A stretch of 64,000 nt of DNA from Ceratobasidium sp. AG-K. Taxonomy: Eukaryota; Basidiomycota; Agaricomycetes; Cantharellales; Ceratobasidiaceae. Positions 19,106-31,061 of the stretch are shown here, piece after piece. Below the pieces are notes generated by a model. That model saw nothing but the letters and a program-made list of their open reading frames with translations, was not told where the DNA came from and did not search any database. Within the stretch, counting starts at the first letter, position 1; the number at the start of each line of letters is the position of its first letter. Location: the NCBI GenBank assembly GCA_037039685.1, contig JAWNGF010000014.1:496001-560000 (forward strand), written 5' to 3'. The translations under genes and the position numbers were made by a program.

Positions 19106-20797
19106 TTAGAGGCACTGAGAGTACCACTGGTTGCTAACCTTGCAAGTGTAAGGAGCAACGCAAACCTAGGGTGAGATAGTATTAGCGCAAGAAATATCCG
19201 GAGAGTTTGGTACTCACGGTAGGGCCAGTGTAGCCTTGGCCACCGCATTGTCCGAATTGAGGAACGGTGCCAACGGGCGGGCTGGGGGTAGGGCCCTGTA
19301 AGTTAATTGTTAGAGATGACAAACATGGGCATCGTCAAAAAAATACATACGGTGCCGGAAGTGGTGGTGGTGGTGGTAACCGGGGGTTGCGTGCCGCTGT
19401 TGTAGGTCGAGCCGATGTCACCGAAGCGAATGTTGGAGAAGGTGACCGACGCGTTGGGGTACTGAGACTCGACGTCCTTGGGCTTGCCAGAGTCGGTGGA
19501 GCAAGTTCCACGGGCGGTTCCAGGCTGCGAAGCGGGGCGGTCGAGAGGGTAGTTGCTGTCGAGCCAGAGCATGTTGGCCGCATGGTCGTCCCAGATCGAC
19601 ATGACGAGGACGTGGCCGTTTGCGAACGACTTGTCCATCGTGGCCATGCCACCCTTTTGCCCATACACGTTGGTGTCCTGGAAGATCGACTTTTGGGCAG
19701 CGCAGAATTCGTCGGTGATCGAGTCATACTGGGTGAGACCAGCGATGGAGGACTTGGAGTTTTGGATGACCTTGCCGTCCTGGACGTAGAGGCGGCGCAT
19801 CTCGACGAGCTTGCCGTTGGCAGTGTTGTCGGCGGTTAAGAACTGGGTGACGACGGTCATCTTCTTGGAGGTGTCGACGGTGAGGCCCTTGCCGTAGTAC
19901 GACTTGTCACCCATGCGGAACGGGTTCCAGTCACATCCGGGCTGATCGCAGAAATCAGCGCACTGAGTGCCGGTGCAGCGAGTTGGGCCAGAGACCGTGC
20001 AAGGGTGGGGAGTGTAGGCGGTGGAGATCGAGTTGGCCTCCCAGATGTCCATCTCGTTACAGCAGGAACCGTAGTTGCCCTTGCCCGAGTTGGGGTCGGT
20101 CGGGGAGCCGGACCAGCCAGCGACGTTGGCCTATTGGATATGCGTTAGTACAAGACTGGCATTTAGTGAACTTGAAACTCACCTCGCCGTTGATGAACTT
20201 GATGTCACGAGGGCACTGAGCATCGCAGTAGCCAGTTCCGTATTTGGCACCAGCTTTGTTGTTCGGGTACTTGGACTTGCCACCATCGGCCAACATCTCA
20301 GAGAAGTAGAGAGCGCCGTTCAGACCGCAAGGGAGGTTCGAAACATCGACATCAAAGGTGAACTCCTGGTTCTTGAGCTTGAACATCTCGTAGTTGGTAT
20401 CGTCCGCCGCCATGAGGTAGACACGGGATCCGACGTTGGTGTTCTCGCCCTTGGTGACAAACTTGAGGGTAAGAGCGTTGCCAGAGGTGGTGATACCGTA
20501 GGTTCCGCTGTAGTCAGCGCCGTCGACCGCACAGTTCTGAGCGCAGGTGGCACCGTCGGGGCAGACCGAAGTGTCCCATGCCTGGCCGTTGTAACAGTTG
20601 GCGAAGCCGGAAGTGGTGTGGACCCAGCGCCAGTTGGCGTCGAGCACGATCTTGGCGTTGGATTGGTTCACGCAACCGCCGGTCTTAGTGCACTTTTGCC
20701 ATGGGAGACCGGGGTGGACTTCGGGCTTGAGGGTGCCGACCTGCTGGGCCTGAGCCACGGCGAGGTAGAGAGAGAACAGAGCAACGAAAGGAAGCAT
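19106..20797 (-). CDS. GH7 cellobiohydrolase with C-terminal CBM1
   Basis: Exons 20183-20797, 19351-20130, 19218-19295 and 19106-19165 give 511 codons including stop. Residues 1-17 ([17 protein letters not shown]) form a signal peptide, so the enzyme is secreted. The GH7 body includes [34 protein letters not shown] and the retaining catalytic motif EMDIWEAN (nucleophile Glu, Asp, acid/base Glu). A Thr/Pro linker ([16 protein letters not shown]) leads to a complete CBM1, [14 protein letters not shown] then [16 protein letters not shown], with its four cysteines and aromatic face. Family members release cellobiose from the reducing ends of cellulose chains. The last two introns flank the linker and split the CBM1, consistent with exon shuffling of the binding module. 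The +1 reading frames on the other strand are shadows. Confidence 0.97.
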
Positions 20798-21451
20798 CGT
20801 AGGTGAGATGAAGACGAGTGGAGTCGACTGCCGGATGAAGAACCGATGCTACTCCAGGCCGCCGCCAGTTGACTTTTATACAACTCTTGAACGGGGAATG
20901 TACGGCCGTGGGTGCATCGACTACGGCATTGGACTTGTTGGTTGTACCGAGAGGATATGAAGCCAAGAGAAAAAAAACTACAGTCATGGGCGCGCGCGAG
21001 GTCGTTTGTGCAGTCAAAAGAGAGCCCAAGAAACTTGGCAGAGACACTAAATACGATTGGCACACCGAGGAGGCTCCGACCATAGCCCTAAAGGTCCGAG
21101 AATAAGCTGGGGCCGCATGACAGGAGTCTAAGTTCTACTGAGCCAGTAATCCTGATCGATGCGAAGTCGAATTCTTTCCGTAACCCTAATAAAGTGCAGT
21201 CACGCGCACCATTTGGGGAGTGGGTTTGTCCGAGAATGCTGCTTCCCTGGCCGGTACGGTTGAGGTTCGCTGGCAAGCGGATGGTTCTGAATCAATCACG
21301 TGGCCTTGGCATCACATGCGAAGCGGTTCGTTCTTGCTAGTCCCAGTCAGACATGGTCAGTGATTCATCACTCGGTGTATATAGAATCAGTTTGAAGCAA
21401 ATATGGTATTTAGGTGTTTACAACTATGTTATAACAGATCGTGGAGTCGCC
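20798..21451. other. GH7 upstream region
   Basis: 654 bp upstream of the cellobiohydrolase and downstream of the CBM19-like gene stop. It carries a good TATA box (next entry) and one CTGGGG at 21107-21112 fitting the CreA/Cre1 consensus SYGGRG. The latter is weak evidence of carbon catabolite control because the motif is short. No gene seen. Confidence 0.45.
20873..20880 (-). promoter_or_regulatory. TATA box of the GH7 gene (TATAAAAG)
   Basis: TATAAAAG on the minus strand, 75 bp upstream of the ATG at 20797. This spacing gives a short 5' leader, as in highly expressed fungal cellulase genes. Confidence 0.75.
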
Positions 21452-22654
21452 TCATCCTCGGATGCCCCCAGTGGCCCCAGTAGCAGCGATTCGAGCAGCC
21501 GCATCAGCCTCGGTATCACAAGTCAGGCTTGTCCCGGCCTTGTTCACCAGCGGGAGTGCAAAGCACTGGGTCCCACCAGAGCAAGGGGTAACTAGGAATG
21601 ATCCACCCACGCATTGAGCGAACCCGCCATCGACGCACGCCTGTTCACCGTCGTTGCATTCAGAGTCGGCCGTGAGCGAGTCGAAGGAGCGGTTGAGCTT
21701 CTGCGCGTCAATGCCGTTTTGGCGCTGGAAAGGTTTAGTGGCATCGGCGGTAACGACCGGTGCGAGTTCCTCCGTGGCAGTGGCGGTCGGAGTGGCGCCA
21801 GAGCCATTGGCGGTAACGGTAACGGTTCGGACTTGAGTGAATGTGACGGTGACGGTCTCGGCCCCGGAGCCGTTATCAGGCTCGGGCGCAGCAGTGGCTT
21901 CAGGAGCGGAGCTGGTCGTAGTGCCTGTGTTGCCGTTGTTGCCGTCGTCGTTGCCTCCGTCGTTACCGTTACCTCCACCATTACCGGCTCCTGGGCTCTG
22001 AACGAGCTTGTTGAGCTGTTGGCCATCAGCGATAGGGCCATCAGGGTTGGCTGGGCAAGACCCAACAGGGTCAAGCGAATTGAGACCGAGAGGAATGGTA
22101 CCGGCTATGAAGAAACAAGTCAGCAACCAGACTACATGCGCTCGGAACCGAGTAAACCTACCAGCACCAGCCTTGACGTTTCCGGTAAACGTGTCCTGCT
22201 TGGCACCCGCAAACTGGCACTGGAACAACCCGTCCAACTCCTCGTTCTCAGGCGCGGTTTGACAGTAGAGCGACGCCAGCGAGTCCGGCTATCCAAATAA
22301 ACCAGGGTCAGATTGGTCGACCGTGCATCATTGGACTCGACGACGTACCGAGTTCCTCGGTTGTTGCCTGAAGATCTGCGCAAGCCGGATCATCTCAGCG
22401 TCGTTGTCGAGCGTCTTGGCGAGAGTAATCATCGCATCCGCCGAGTCTTGTTGGGCACATGGGGGAGGAGCGGCCAGAAGAGTACCCGCAGCAGTTACGG
22501 CAATTTCGTTGCACTGTTGCGCACCTCCCGCGGCACGGCATGCAGCTTCCCACGGTGTGACAGCATCAATCGTGGTTTGGGCAATGCGTTTGTGGAGAGG
22601 AAGAGCCGAGGCGGAGATGGCGAGGAGAGCAGCAAAGGCAGCGATGCGAGCCAT
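21452..22654 (-). CDS. Secreted protein with CBM19-like C-terminal domain
   Basis: Exons 22349-22654, 22162-22288 and 21452-22104 give 362 codons including stop. Residues 1-17 (MARIAAFAALLAISASA) are a signal peptide. The N-terminal third (TPWEAACRAAGGAQQCNEIA, YCQTAPENEELDGLFQCQF) is Cys-containing and helical. The middle is a Gly/Asn then Ser/Thr/Pro-rich linker with a VTVTFTQVRTVTVTA segment. The C-terminal ~65 residues (CNDGEQACVDGGFAQCVGGS, TQCFALPLVNKAGTSLTC) match the cysteine-rich CBM19-type domain seen in basidiomycete secreted proteins and in yeast chitinase tails, a presumed chitin or cell-wall binding module. No catalytic domain is present. Likely roles are wall association or a chitin-binding effector-like function (inference). 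It lies just upstream of, and in the same orientation as, the GH7 gene. Confidence 0.85.
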
Positions 22655-24315
22655 TGTCGAAAGGTAGATAATTGGATTTAAAGTGAAAAGAAATGTATAA
22701 AGATAGTTGGCCGCTGTCGAAGCGTAGGCAATGTAGAAAGAGTGGCGCGCCGGGCGGAAAGAGACGTCAAGTCTCAAAAGATAGTCGAAAGAGAAGAAGA
22801 ACCGAAAGGCCGCTGAGAGGTGAGCAGAGAGCTGGTGAGGAATTCGAACCGGTTCGCATAGGGGCTTATATATCTCCCGCAGTTGGAGAAGCCCCATTGT
22901 GGGGTAAAGCTGGTGCTCAGAGCAACAACGACGGGCGATGCCATCCGCGTGCTACACAAGGGAGAAAACAAGAGCAGACAAGCAGAGCATAATCATGCGC
23001 TTGGTTGGGCCCACGGCGGGCAGCGAGGGGCTGGATACGACAATAGAAGCATACATGAGGCGCGGTTCCTGCCCATTGTTAGATTGATTGTCCTTTGTTT
23101 ATTTGTCATCGTTGGGGTCACCTTCTCAAGTTGCAATGAGATCACTAAAGGCTTTATTGGATTCCGGGATTAGATTCCTTTCAAGCCCCATCGCATGATC
23201 ACCAGACATTGGCAGCTGCCAAGCTTAAATGTGAGTCGTGATGTGCGGCGGCGTCGTGGGTTGTGGTCGCCACAGATCCAGAAACCGTCGGCCAGAGACA
23301 TATTAAGGGGGCTAATAAGTAAAATTTCAAAGTTGCTCATGTGCTCGGGTAGGTATGATTTCCAGAATTTAGGCGTGCGGGTCGTTGCAAGGGTGGTTGT
23401 CCAGCGAGCACGCGTCACTGATAGTATTTGAAATATCACGTGACGTTTGCCCCTATTTCTCTGCGGCTCTGCCATCCTCAGCTTAGCCTGCGCTGGCTCC
23501 GGATTGTCAATTATCTCAGAATTGTTCAAATGTCAAGCACATCAAGAGGCCATATGGTCAAGTATACATCGCACCATCCCGCTACATAACTACAACGGCT
23601 TGTCGGCGCGAGAATTATCATCGCGCCTTTGACGCGGATTGTGCGCACGGCACACGCGCACATGCTTGAACGCCCAATGCCAGCTGCCCTCCCCTTAAGC
23701 ACACACCCTCACAGCCAGAGAAACCTCCCGGGTTAAACCGAACGAGTTACGCTCCTGGCTCTACCGGCCCGAGTCCGCCTCCGGATCAAGGACAAAGAAC
23801 CGGTAGAGTCAATCCAAACCCTGAAGTCAAAATCCTTTGACACAGCTAACCTTTTTTGTATTCTACATCGCTGTGGGCTGTCATTGGGGGGTTTCCAACG
23901 CTTGCAGGCACAAATCCCAATCCCGAAGTGAGTTTGACATGGGTGTGTATTGGGTGAGCAAACAATACTATACTTCCGATGTAATAGGATCCGTTACGTT
24001 ACGCACCAGCAACTTAGGAATCTTTAAAATAACATAAAAGCGATTATATATACTGGTAAGGTGCCCCAGAATCGAGTGCCTCGGTGCTCCGATGGTCGCC
24101 CTCTACCCACCGTGGTACTGGCTTGACACATGTGGTCGAGAAGACCACGTGTGGAAAACGTTTTAAACGCGACAATTCGCGAGCTGAAATACAGCACTCT
24201 TAAAATGTTCTCCAACAAACATGTTCCCAGTAATCTCTTTTACGCAAACTGTACGTACTGAACGCGTGCCATAAGATGCTCGAGCAAAGTCACTCTCGCT
24301 CCTACGGGCACCACT
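22655..24315. other. Intergenic, no confident gene
   Basis: About 1.66 kb between the divergent CBM19-like gene and the 133-residue orphan. A TATATAAG on the minus strand at 22865-22872, 211 bp above the CBM19-like start, may be its TATA box. The remaining open frames are short and without recognisable motifs. Confidence 0.5.
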
Positions 24316-24777
24316 ATGGCTTCATGTACACTCACTAAAGACACCAGAGAGCTCCACATTTTCCCCGTGTATCACGAATATCAGGACGTACTGAGCATAC
24401 CACCGTGGCATGTACCCGTCGATGTCATAAAAATGTCCCATGGAGAATTCTTTGACGTTGCTGACCTGGCTCGCGTTTTACGCAATAGCCTGGTTGCGAG
24501 CGAAGCGTTATCAGCCGGTATGAATTCTTGCAATTTGGCTAAAGGTAAGTATCAGACTTATATTCCCCATTAAAGCCAATGCATTAATCTTACCATATCG
24601 TAAGAGGGAAACTCGCTCAACGGGAATGAAAAAGTCAAATCCTGGGCTCCCGCTCATTGTCTGATGTACCTTGCAAAAACAGAAGATGGAGTGGAGTGGG
24701 TCGGGTCAATTTCATCCAGGGGGATTCTCGCGCCCCTTGGATCCGGTGATGCTGTTCGAGTTGTATTCGGGTCTTGA
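24316..24777 (+). CDS. Hypothetical 133-residue protein, 2 exons
   Basis: Exons 24316-24544 and 24605-24777 separated by a 60-bp GT-AG intron (phase 1) give 134 codons including stop. The start context is CACTATGG. Exon 1 encodes HIFPVYHEYQDVLSIPPWHV and DVADLARVLRNSLVASEALS. Exon 2 encodes WAPAHCLMYLAKTEDGVEW and GILAPLGSGDAVRVVFGS. The reading frame continues cleanly across the intron and both halves look like folded protein, with no signal peptide or membrane helix. I do not recognise the family. It is divergent from the CBM19-like gene and convergent with the transcription factor. Confidence 0.55.
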
Positions 24778-25057
24778 TTCCAAGTGGATATCGAGACATT
24801 TTGTTCACAGGTTCCATTGTATTCCATCCATATAATAAATACGTATCAGACAGACGGCGACCAAAGCAACGAGTCGACAGCATTTTCCAAACGACTTCCG
24901 AGTGCCCAAGTGAATAATACAACCGAATTTCCACAGACCGAACAACTTTTACCTACCTACCTCTCATTTCAAACACGAGCTTATTCAGGATGGCGGATGA
25001 GCTCCACCAGTCATATTCCATGTCGCATTTCTGAGCAACTGCTCCCACTGGGACAAA

Positions 25058-28000
25058 CTACCCCAAAACATCAGTACCTCGTGAATCCAACTTGATTAAC
25101 ACTGACGGATTTGGGCGTGGAACTGAACTCGGCCAATTCGGATTCTGGATCTCCCCGCGAAGCGGCTCCTGGTACCCTATCGCGCTGGAAACGTCACCTC
25201 GCCCTTGGTTCGGCTCAAAACTAAATTCGGGCACGAGTCCAGGAAACGGAACGTTGGTGTTATCGCCATAATATGCCTCGGGGAGGTACGCGCCCGAGTC
25301 GAGACCAGGGTTGATATTGTGCTGTCGGTCTGGTTGGGAGTAGGACTGATCCTGGTAACCTTGGTCGTATGGGTAGGAGTTGATCGGTTGGGAGTTGGAT
25401 GGCTGGGAATCAGATGTTTGAGAGTTGGGACACTCCTCATTGTCGTATCCCGATTTATGATATCCTGAGCTGCCGTACGTCTGCTCCACAGATCCGTATG
25501 ATTGGTAAGGAGTCTGAGACTCGTAGGGACTATTTGAGTCCGATACTGAAGACGTCCGACACGACCCGGCACTTGACCCAGCCCCAAACCCGGCCGTAGG
25601 ACCCACATCAAACGTGGAACCCTGCGTCGACCCAAGTGCAATCGGCTCTATAGGTTGTATGCGACCAGAACTCGGCGACATTGTGCTTGTCGACGAACTT
25701 GGGCCGACCAACAAGTTGCCCGTTCGCTGAAACTCTCGCAACGTATCACTACCCCGGAATCAGCGCACGAACGAACCGAAATCACAATACGCACTGCAAC
25801 CGCCCCGCAATATGCCACTTCGACTCGGCCCTAGCCAAAACCCTCCGACACACTTCAACATCCGCCCGCTTCTCTTCAGTCGGATACCAATCCTCGCTCG
25901 TCGGCCACTCAGTTGAACCGGGCCGCCCGGCGTTGGGCGTTGCCAAGATATCGACGAGCAATACCATGGCGGTCGAGAATGCGGCTTGGATCGTGCTCGG
26001 GAGGATTTGCGTTTCACTCAGACGGAGATGGCCCTCCATGATCTTCGCACAACCGCGGGCCGAGGTACGGCAGATGTTCAGACACTCGGCTGTTGAGAAG
26101 CGTGATGGATGAGGTCATGTGAATGTAAATGTGGGTTACGTACTGGTCAGTGGGGACGACTTGATGGTGATGAACGGCCTGTGAATGAGGATGCTGATAT
26201 TGTAGTATGTTGCCCATAGAGACACCATCTGGTCCAGGAATACCGAAGGAACAAATTGGTCGGGAGGTTGGAGCTGGACTGTTCCAGGGTCAACAGCGCG
26301 TGATTTCATGAGACGAGGCACGCACGGTGTGGAGGCACAGTGAGTTTCCACCGTTCTAGATGTCGTCGTAGATCTGCCAACAGTTCTCGTTCTTTTTCAT
26401 GCCCGATGAGACCCATTTGTCGTCTTGTTCTGTCGATTGCAAACTGCAGGCAAGTGAGATCCAGTCTGAGTAATCAGGCGAGGTACTTACGACGGTCTGC
26501 AGCGCCCGTCCCAGCACCCGGCTGAGGCCAATCATTCCATTGAAGAACGATAGACGACACGGTTTGCCGGCTGGTTGAGCAGGCTCACCCCCGACAGGCC
26601 AATATTCCTCATCCGTCTCGACGAGATTCTCCAGATCTGAACTGCAAAAGCGTTACACTCAATCCCTTACGGCACGAACCAACTCACTCGAGATCCTGCA
26701 TCGCCGACGGCCGGCCAAACGTCCCGCTACACCTAAAATTAGCTCTCACCGAAAAGATCGGCAACGGACATACCACATGAATCGGTCCAATACTAATAAT
26801 GCCCTAAGAATGAACGGTTAGCATCTTATCTCCCCCGTGCATCGGCGACACAATAATCGGCAGTGAGGTGGGCGATCAGACCGAGGAGATGATGATAAAT
26901 CAATCAGAGCTGACAGATGCCCGATATGGAATACACGTGGTGCAAGACATCAATGCTCAGGGAAAACTGGCCGCGGGTCCCGGTGACAGAATATGCTTAC
27001 CCCTCGGGGGCAGAGCGTGCATACGGCGCATTCCGAGGCCTGAGCCCGTAGATGGGGACAGTTGTACTGTTAACCCCAAGGGTGGGACACACCCGCTATC
27101 TCTCGACGCAGGGATCCCCGCCGATGGGACGGCGTACTTGGGTCCGAGGCTGAGGCTCGATATTTAACCCCAGAGAGGGACTCGATCCGCCTGGCTGAAA
27201 CTCGGACAGCCCCAAGGTTTGGACTCAGGCTTCGACTCACCAAAACGACCGTTTATAAAGCTCGTTCTCAATTGACACCCCATCCCTTTTTCTGTGTGCC
27301 CCAATATCTTGCGCTAGTCGAATTCCGATTCCTAGGACAGTCCACGATCCATAATGTGCCGACGAGCCGTGAAGGAACAATGCCGAGAGCTGCAAGCCGG
27401 TCAGTACCTATTTTTTCCGACGAGTGCGGCCGGGGCGGATCGAATAGAATAAAGGATAGAAATGGAACGAAGGATGATGAACCGCACTCACGATAAATAT
27501 CTGTACGTCCCACAAACTTGGCTGAGTACATATCGTTGCCCTCAGCGGCCCAATTGCACGAAAGAAATCATACCCCGAACTCAATGAGCTCGGCACGCCT
27601 TGCTCGCCTTCCCGTGTCGTTGTGGACAACACCCTGGGATCCCCACTCCACCGACTCGCACACGCGCACACGAGGAGCAACACTCGAGCAAACGCCCCCG
27701 CCCCGCGCGTATAATCCACCTGGTAGTTCAATCGAGGGTTGGGCGGGACGTAGTCGTGCGTGATGCCATAATAATGGCCGTATCGTGGAGAATAGTCGGG
27801 TTTGAGTCCAGCTCGTTCGTCTTGGGCGCGTTGCTCGAGAACTTGGAAAAGGTGCGTCCCACGGGCGATTTCGAGCTCGAATTGTCCACGGTGGAGGATG
27901 GGGAAAAATGGATTAATGTATCGGAAAAATAGGTCGACAAGCGAGTGGACCAAATCTGGCGGGGGAAGACGCAGTTCGGAGCGGTTCACCCAAAAGTCGG

Positions 28001-28867
28001 CGCCGAGGAACCGCTTTTCGGGCCGGGTGAGGGTCCAGTACTCTGGACGGCGTCTGTTGATTCGAATTCGGTCGACTTTCTGGGCGGATTGATTCTGGTC
28101 AAATCCGAGCGAGAGTTCAACAAACTCCCGTTTGATTTCCTTGGCGTCTTTGAGCAACATCTCGCCGCTCGATTGGCCATGGAAACGGGGTTCTTTGGGG
28201 CGAGTCGAGGCTGTGTCTGACCAGTACGTGTCGGTGCGAAGCTGTTGGGAACGCGAGGGCTCGGCGACAGTCTCAGATGCCAGGCGCACTTGCTTAAGTA
28301 GCTGGGGGGCAGAGTACAGCACCGAAGGTTCGTGGTCCACATGTTGAAAAGGAATTGCGCCCCCAGACGAAGATTGGGACTCGCCATCCAAGTGGCCGTA
28401 TGTTGGCTGGTGACGAGGCGGAGACGACGGCAGTTGGGAAAGCGTCTCGAGCTCGCGGTTCAAGTTTACTCCGGGCAGGATCTGGGGAAATCAATACCAC
28501 TTCAAACCAATACAAATGGCCCACCTCTCGAAGCTTTTTCTCGACTTTTCCGACCTGGCTCTCGAGATAGGACACATATCTACGCCATTAGCTCAGCTTC
28601 ATCAAAAATATCATACTCACTCTGGCGACGGCGGCGACCGGCCCATTGGCCTAGGACCAATCCTCCACGTGCAAATGACGTTGCCCTCTTCACACTGGCC
28701 GCATCGCTCATCGACCGAATCGGGGGCCTGGCATGTCACCTATAAAATGAATTAATTACTATCCCGTGAATACAAATGGTACTTACCTCCTTGGCACGAC
28801 ATTGGTCACACGTGGCCTGTTCGACCTTGATTTTAAGACGCCCGTTTGGCTTTCGACTGGGATGCAT
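25058..28867 (-). CDS. Zn(2)Cys(6) transcription factor with Fungal_trans domain
   Basis: A many-exon gene. ATG is at 28867; first exons are 28787-28867, 28621-28739, 28525-28579 and from 28481 downward; stop is at 25058. The binuclear zinc cluster is split over exons 1-2: CDQCRAKEVTC, nine residues, C-x2-C-x6-C (...ERCGQCEEGNVIC). A coiled-coil dimer region follows (YLESQVGKVEKKLRE). The middle-homology (Fungal_trans) region includes LFFRYINPFFPILHRGQFE, ALFLHGSSAHYGSWTVLGIG, IRLAQDIGAHRKRDG and GTFGRPSAMQD. The C-terminus is Gln/Ser/Tyr-rich and low-complexity (SQTSDSQPSNSQPINSYPYD) like an activation domain. The family binds CGG-type half sites in the nucleus, often controlling carbon or hydrolase genes. 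Its closeness to GH7 and CBM19-like genes invites, but does not prove, a regulatory link. One intron (about 26838-27233) is unusually long. Confidence 0.88.
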
Positions 28868-30384
28868 GGTGGAGAAGAGTCAGGGTATCGAGGTTGTAGG
28901 ATCCGGATGATGGTAAGCGATCCGCGCTACTTGTTTGATGTCAGTGAGATTACACTCTGTCACCACTCGACTTGCGTTGTAGACCTGCGGATCCCTCAAT
29001 GTGTGTTGGCCGTGGACGGGTGTGACCGGAATTTCCGGGAATCTGTGCTTGGACATTCTCAGGCCTATCATTGTCGGCCAATGGAATCCGTTGGAAGGCC
29101 CCACGCATCTTGCACTTGATATTCTCATTTGGCAGTGGCTATCCGCTCCGTTACTGCATTCCTCGGCCCCTGAGACTTATCGATGCCCCTGATGTTCCTT
29201 CGGACAGGCTAGACCCACATAAGATTTTTACCTCACGTTCGTGATCGGCGATTGATCTAAATTTAGATTACATTGACGCCGAGCTGAACTGATACAATAC
29301 AGTAGCGCCAAGGGAGGCTGTGCGTACACTTCGCTTCCTGCCGCAGTTATTCGTGGATTTGCACGCAAGGCACGCTTGAGCGCTTTCCAGTGTCTCGTTA
29401 TCATCGTATTGCGTGCTGAATTGTAGATCTGGGCTATGCTCTGGTGGAGAGTCATCAGGTTATGTTTCATGCTTGAAGGACCAGTAATGAGTGCGCTTGT
29501 AGGTATGCTTCCCCTGACTCAAAGAGCCTTCACACCCATGATGGGAACGTTCATCACGGGTGAGCACCCCGAGGCAAACCAAAGTCAACAGCTGGCCCGC
29601 GTGGGATACGAGCTCCCAAGGACCACTCCTCGCTTGCGGCCTTGGCTCAAGAGTTGAGAACTTTCTGGGTCTATGGTGAAGCCTCGTGGCCAAAACACTT
29701 CGGGCTATATTTTCAATAGTGCCTGAGTAGATGAGCACGCGTGTGCCGTGTAGATTGCATCCCTGGGCCTCGTGTGGAAGCTAAGAATCTACTATCAAGC
29801 CTGGCTTGTGGCCGTTTATCCAACGACCTGGAGGACACGGAAGTCTCTTAGATTGTCAAAGTCAGCTCGTTGGATCTAAGTTTTTGACGGTCTAATTTAT
29901 TCAGATACGGTGATAGGAGTTTGAGTGTCCGAACCCGTTTTTCATCATCCGTACCACGTGTTTGGAGCTCCAAGGCTTATGGTTAAGCGCAGTGAAAGCG
30001 ACTTGTGCTCCATCTTGCTATCAAGCGCGCAAGGGTGCGAGAGTATCTATCCAGCCCCAATGAGCCGTGTGACTGTGAATCAACGGATCGCGCACTTGCC
30101 CACCAGCTGCCCTAACCACCCGTATGCGTACCGGTTTCCAAAAGAGGGTAACATTTCTCCGTGTCAGGAAACCCCCTTTATAGAGATTATGTTGCATTTG
30201 CTGTGATTTACAAGTTTGGACAATGCACTAACTCCTCTTCATAAACGAAACGTACCTACTCCAATTAAACTCCAAAAATGTAATTGCGTGGCGAAACCTG
30301 GGTGGATTTGGTGTAATTGTACATGTTCCAAAAGATACATTGTTTCTGAGGCAAGTAAATCAGACTTTGGTGGTGAATTACACC
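28868..30384. other. Intergenic, no confident gene
   Basis: About 1.5 kb upstream of the transcription factor. It should hold its promoter. The short open frames on both strands lack splice continuity, hydrophobic leaders or family motifs. Confidence 0.5.
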
Positions 30385-31061
30385 TCAGGCTTTTTCCTGA
30401 CGAGACGTTGTGAAAGTGGAGGTAAAGTGCCCTCGGCCGATCCGGCATAAGTTCATACTTTGTTCAGCCCGAATGTCAAAGAACACTGAAACAAGGTGCG
30501 ATGAGCGTTTCCCGCATTTACCCAACAGAACAAACCCCAGTTTCGCATTCGCGCTAACTTTGCTGAGCCGCCAAAATAATATAATTTTTTAGGGATAAAA
30601 CCCACAGGTTTATTTGCTGACCTATCAGTTTGACCGTGTATTTGAACATGCGCCAGTTTAGGCAACCGGTTGCATTTCCCCCCAAAATGAGAAAATGTTC
30701 ATCCGCTGGGGTGGTTGTACTGAAATGATCGCATATATACGCCCATGTGTCGCCCAGATACTCCGGATCCAACACAGCTTCTATTGGGATGAGGAATGAC
30801 CTAAGCAGTCCACGGTGGGGAAGGGGTTCACCGCGCAGAGGCAACTCAGACTGGAGCTCGCAGATGACGGCAAACGAGTGTTCAATATCGGCATGAACCA
30901 AAGGCGGTGAATAACTACATTTCACGTAGGATCCGAACGAACTTCCGTCTGATGTAACGCAAATATATGCGGTGACCTACTACATTCTAACTTCGGGCAT
31001 ATATGAGCTGGACTTCACCTGCGTCGTGTCTGCGTCTTTATCTGTACCTTTGAGGCACGCT
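30385..31061 (-). CDS. Possible hypothetical gene, at least 3 exons
   Basis: Coding-like exons on the minus strand: about 31019-31061 (CLKGTDKDADTTQ), 30622-30976 (VTAYICVTSDGSSFG ... LLRSFLIPIEAVL ... TTPADEHFLILGG) and 30385-30485 (FFDIRAEQSMNLCRIG, stop at 30385). Donor and acceptor dinucleotides are present and the frame stays open for 118 codons in the middle exon. No start codon, signal peptide or family could be assigned, and the 5' end is open. It may be a decaying gene. Confidence 0.35.

Noticed and set aside
20075..20806. 243-codon plus-strand frame over the GH7 gene
   Set aside because: Exact antisense of a clear GH7 coding exon.
21614..22300. 228-codon plus-strand frame
   Set aside because: Antisense of the CBM19-like coding sequence, made open by its repetitive linker.
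22842..22853. GGTTCGAATTCC on the minus strand, like a tRNA B box
   Set aside because: No A box or cloverleaf could be formed around it, and it lies in the promoter of the CBM19-like gene.
26868..27167. 99-codon plus-strand frame in the transcription factor region
   Set aside because: Lies in a long intron on the opposite strand, without motifs or splice partners.
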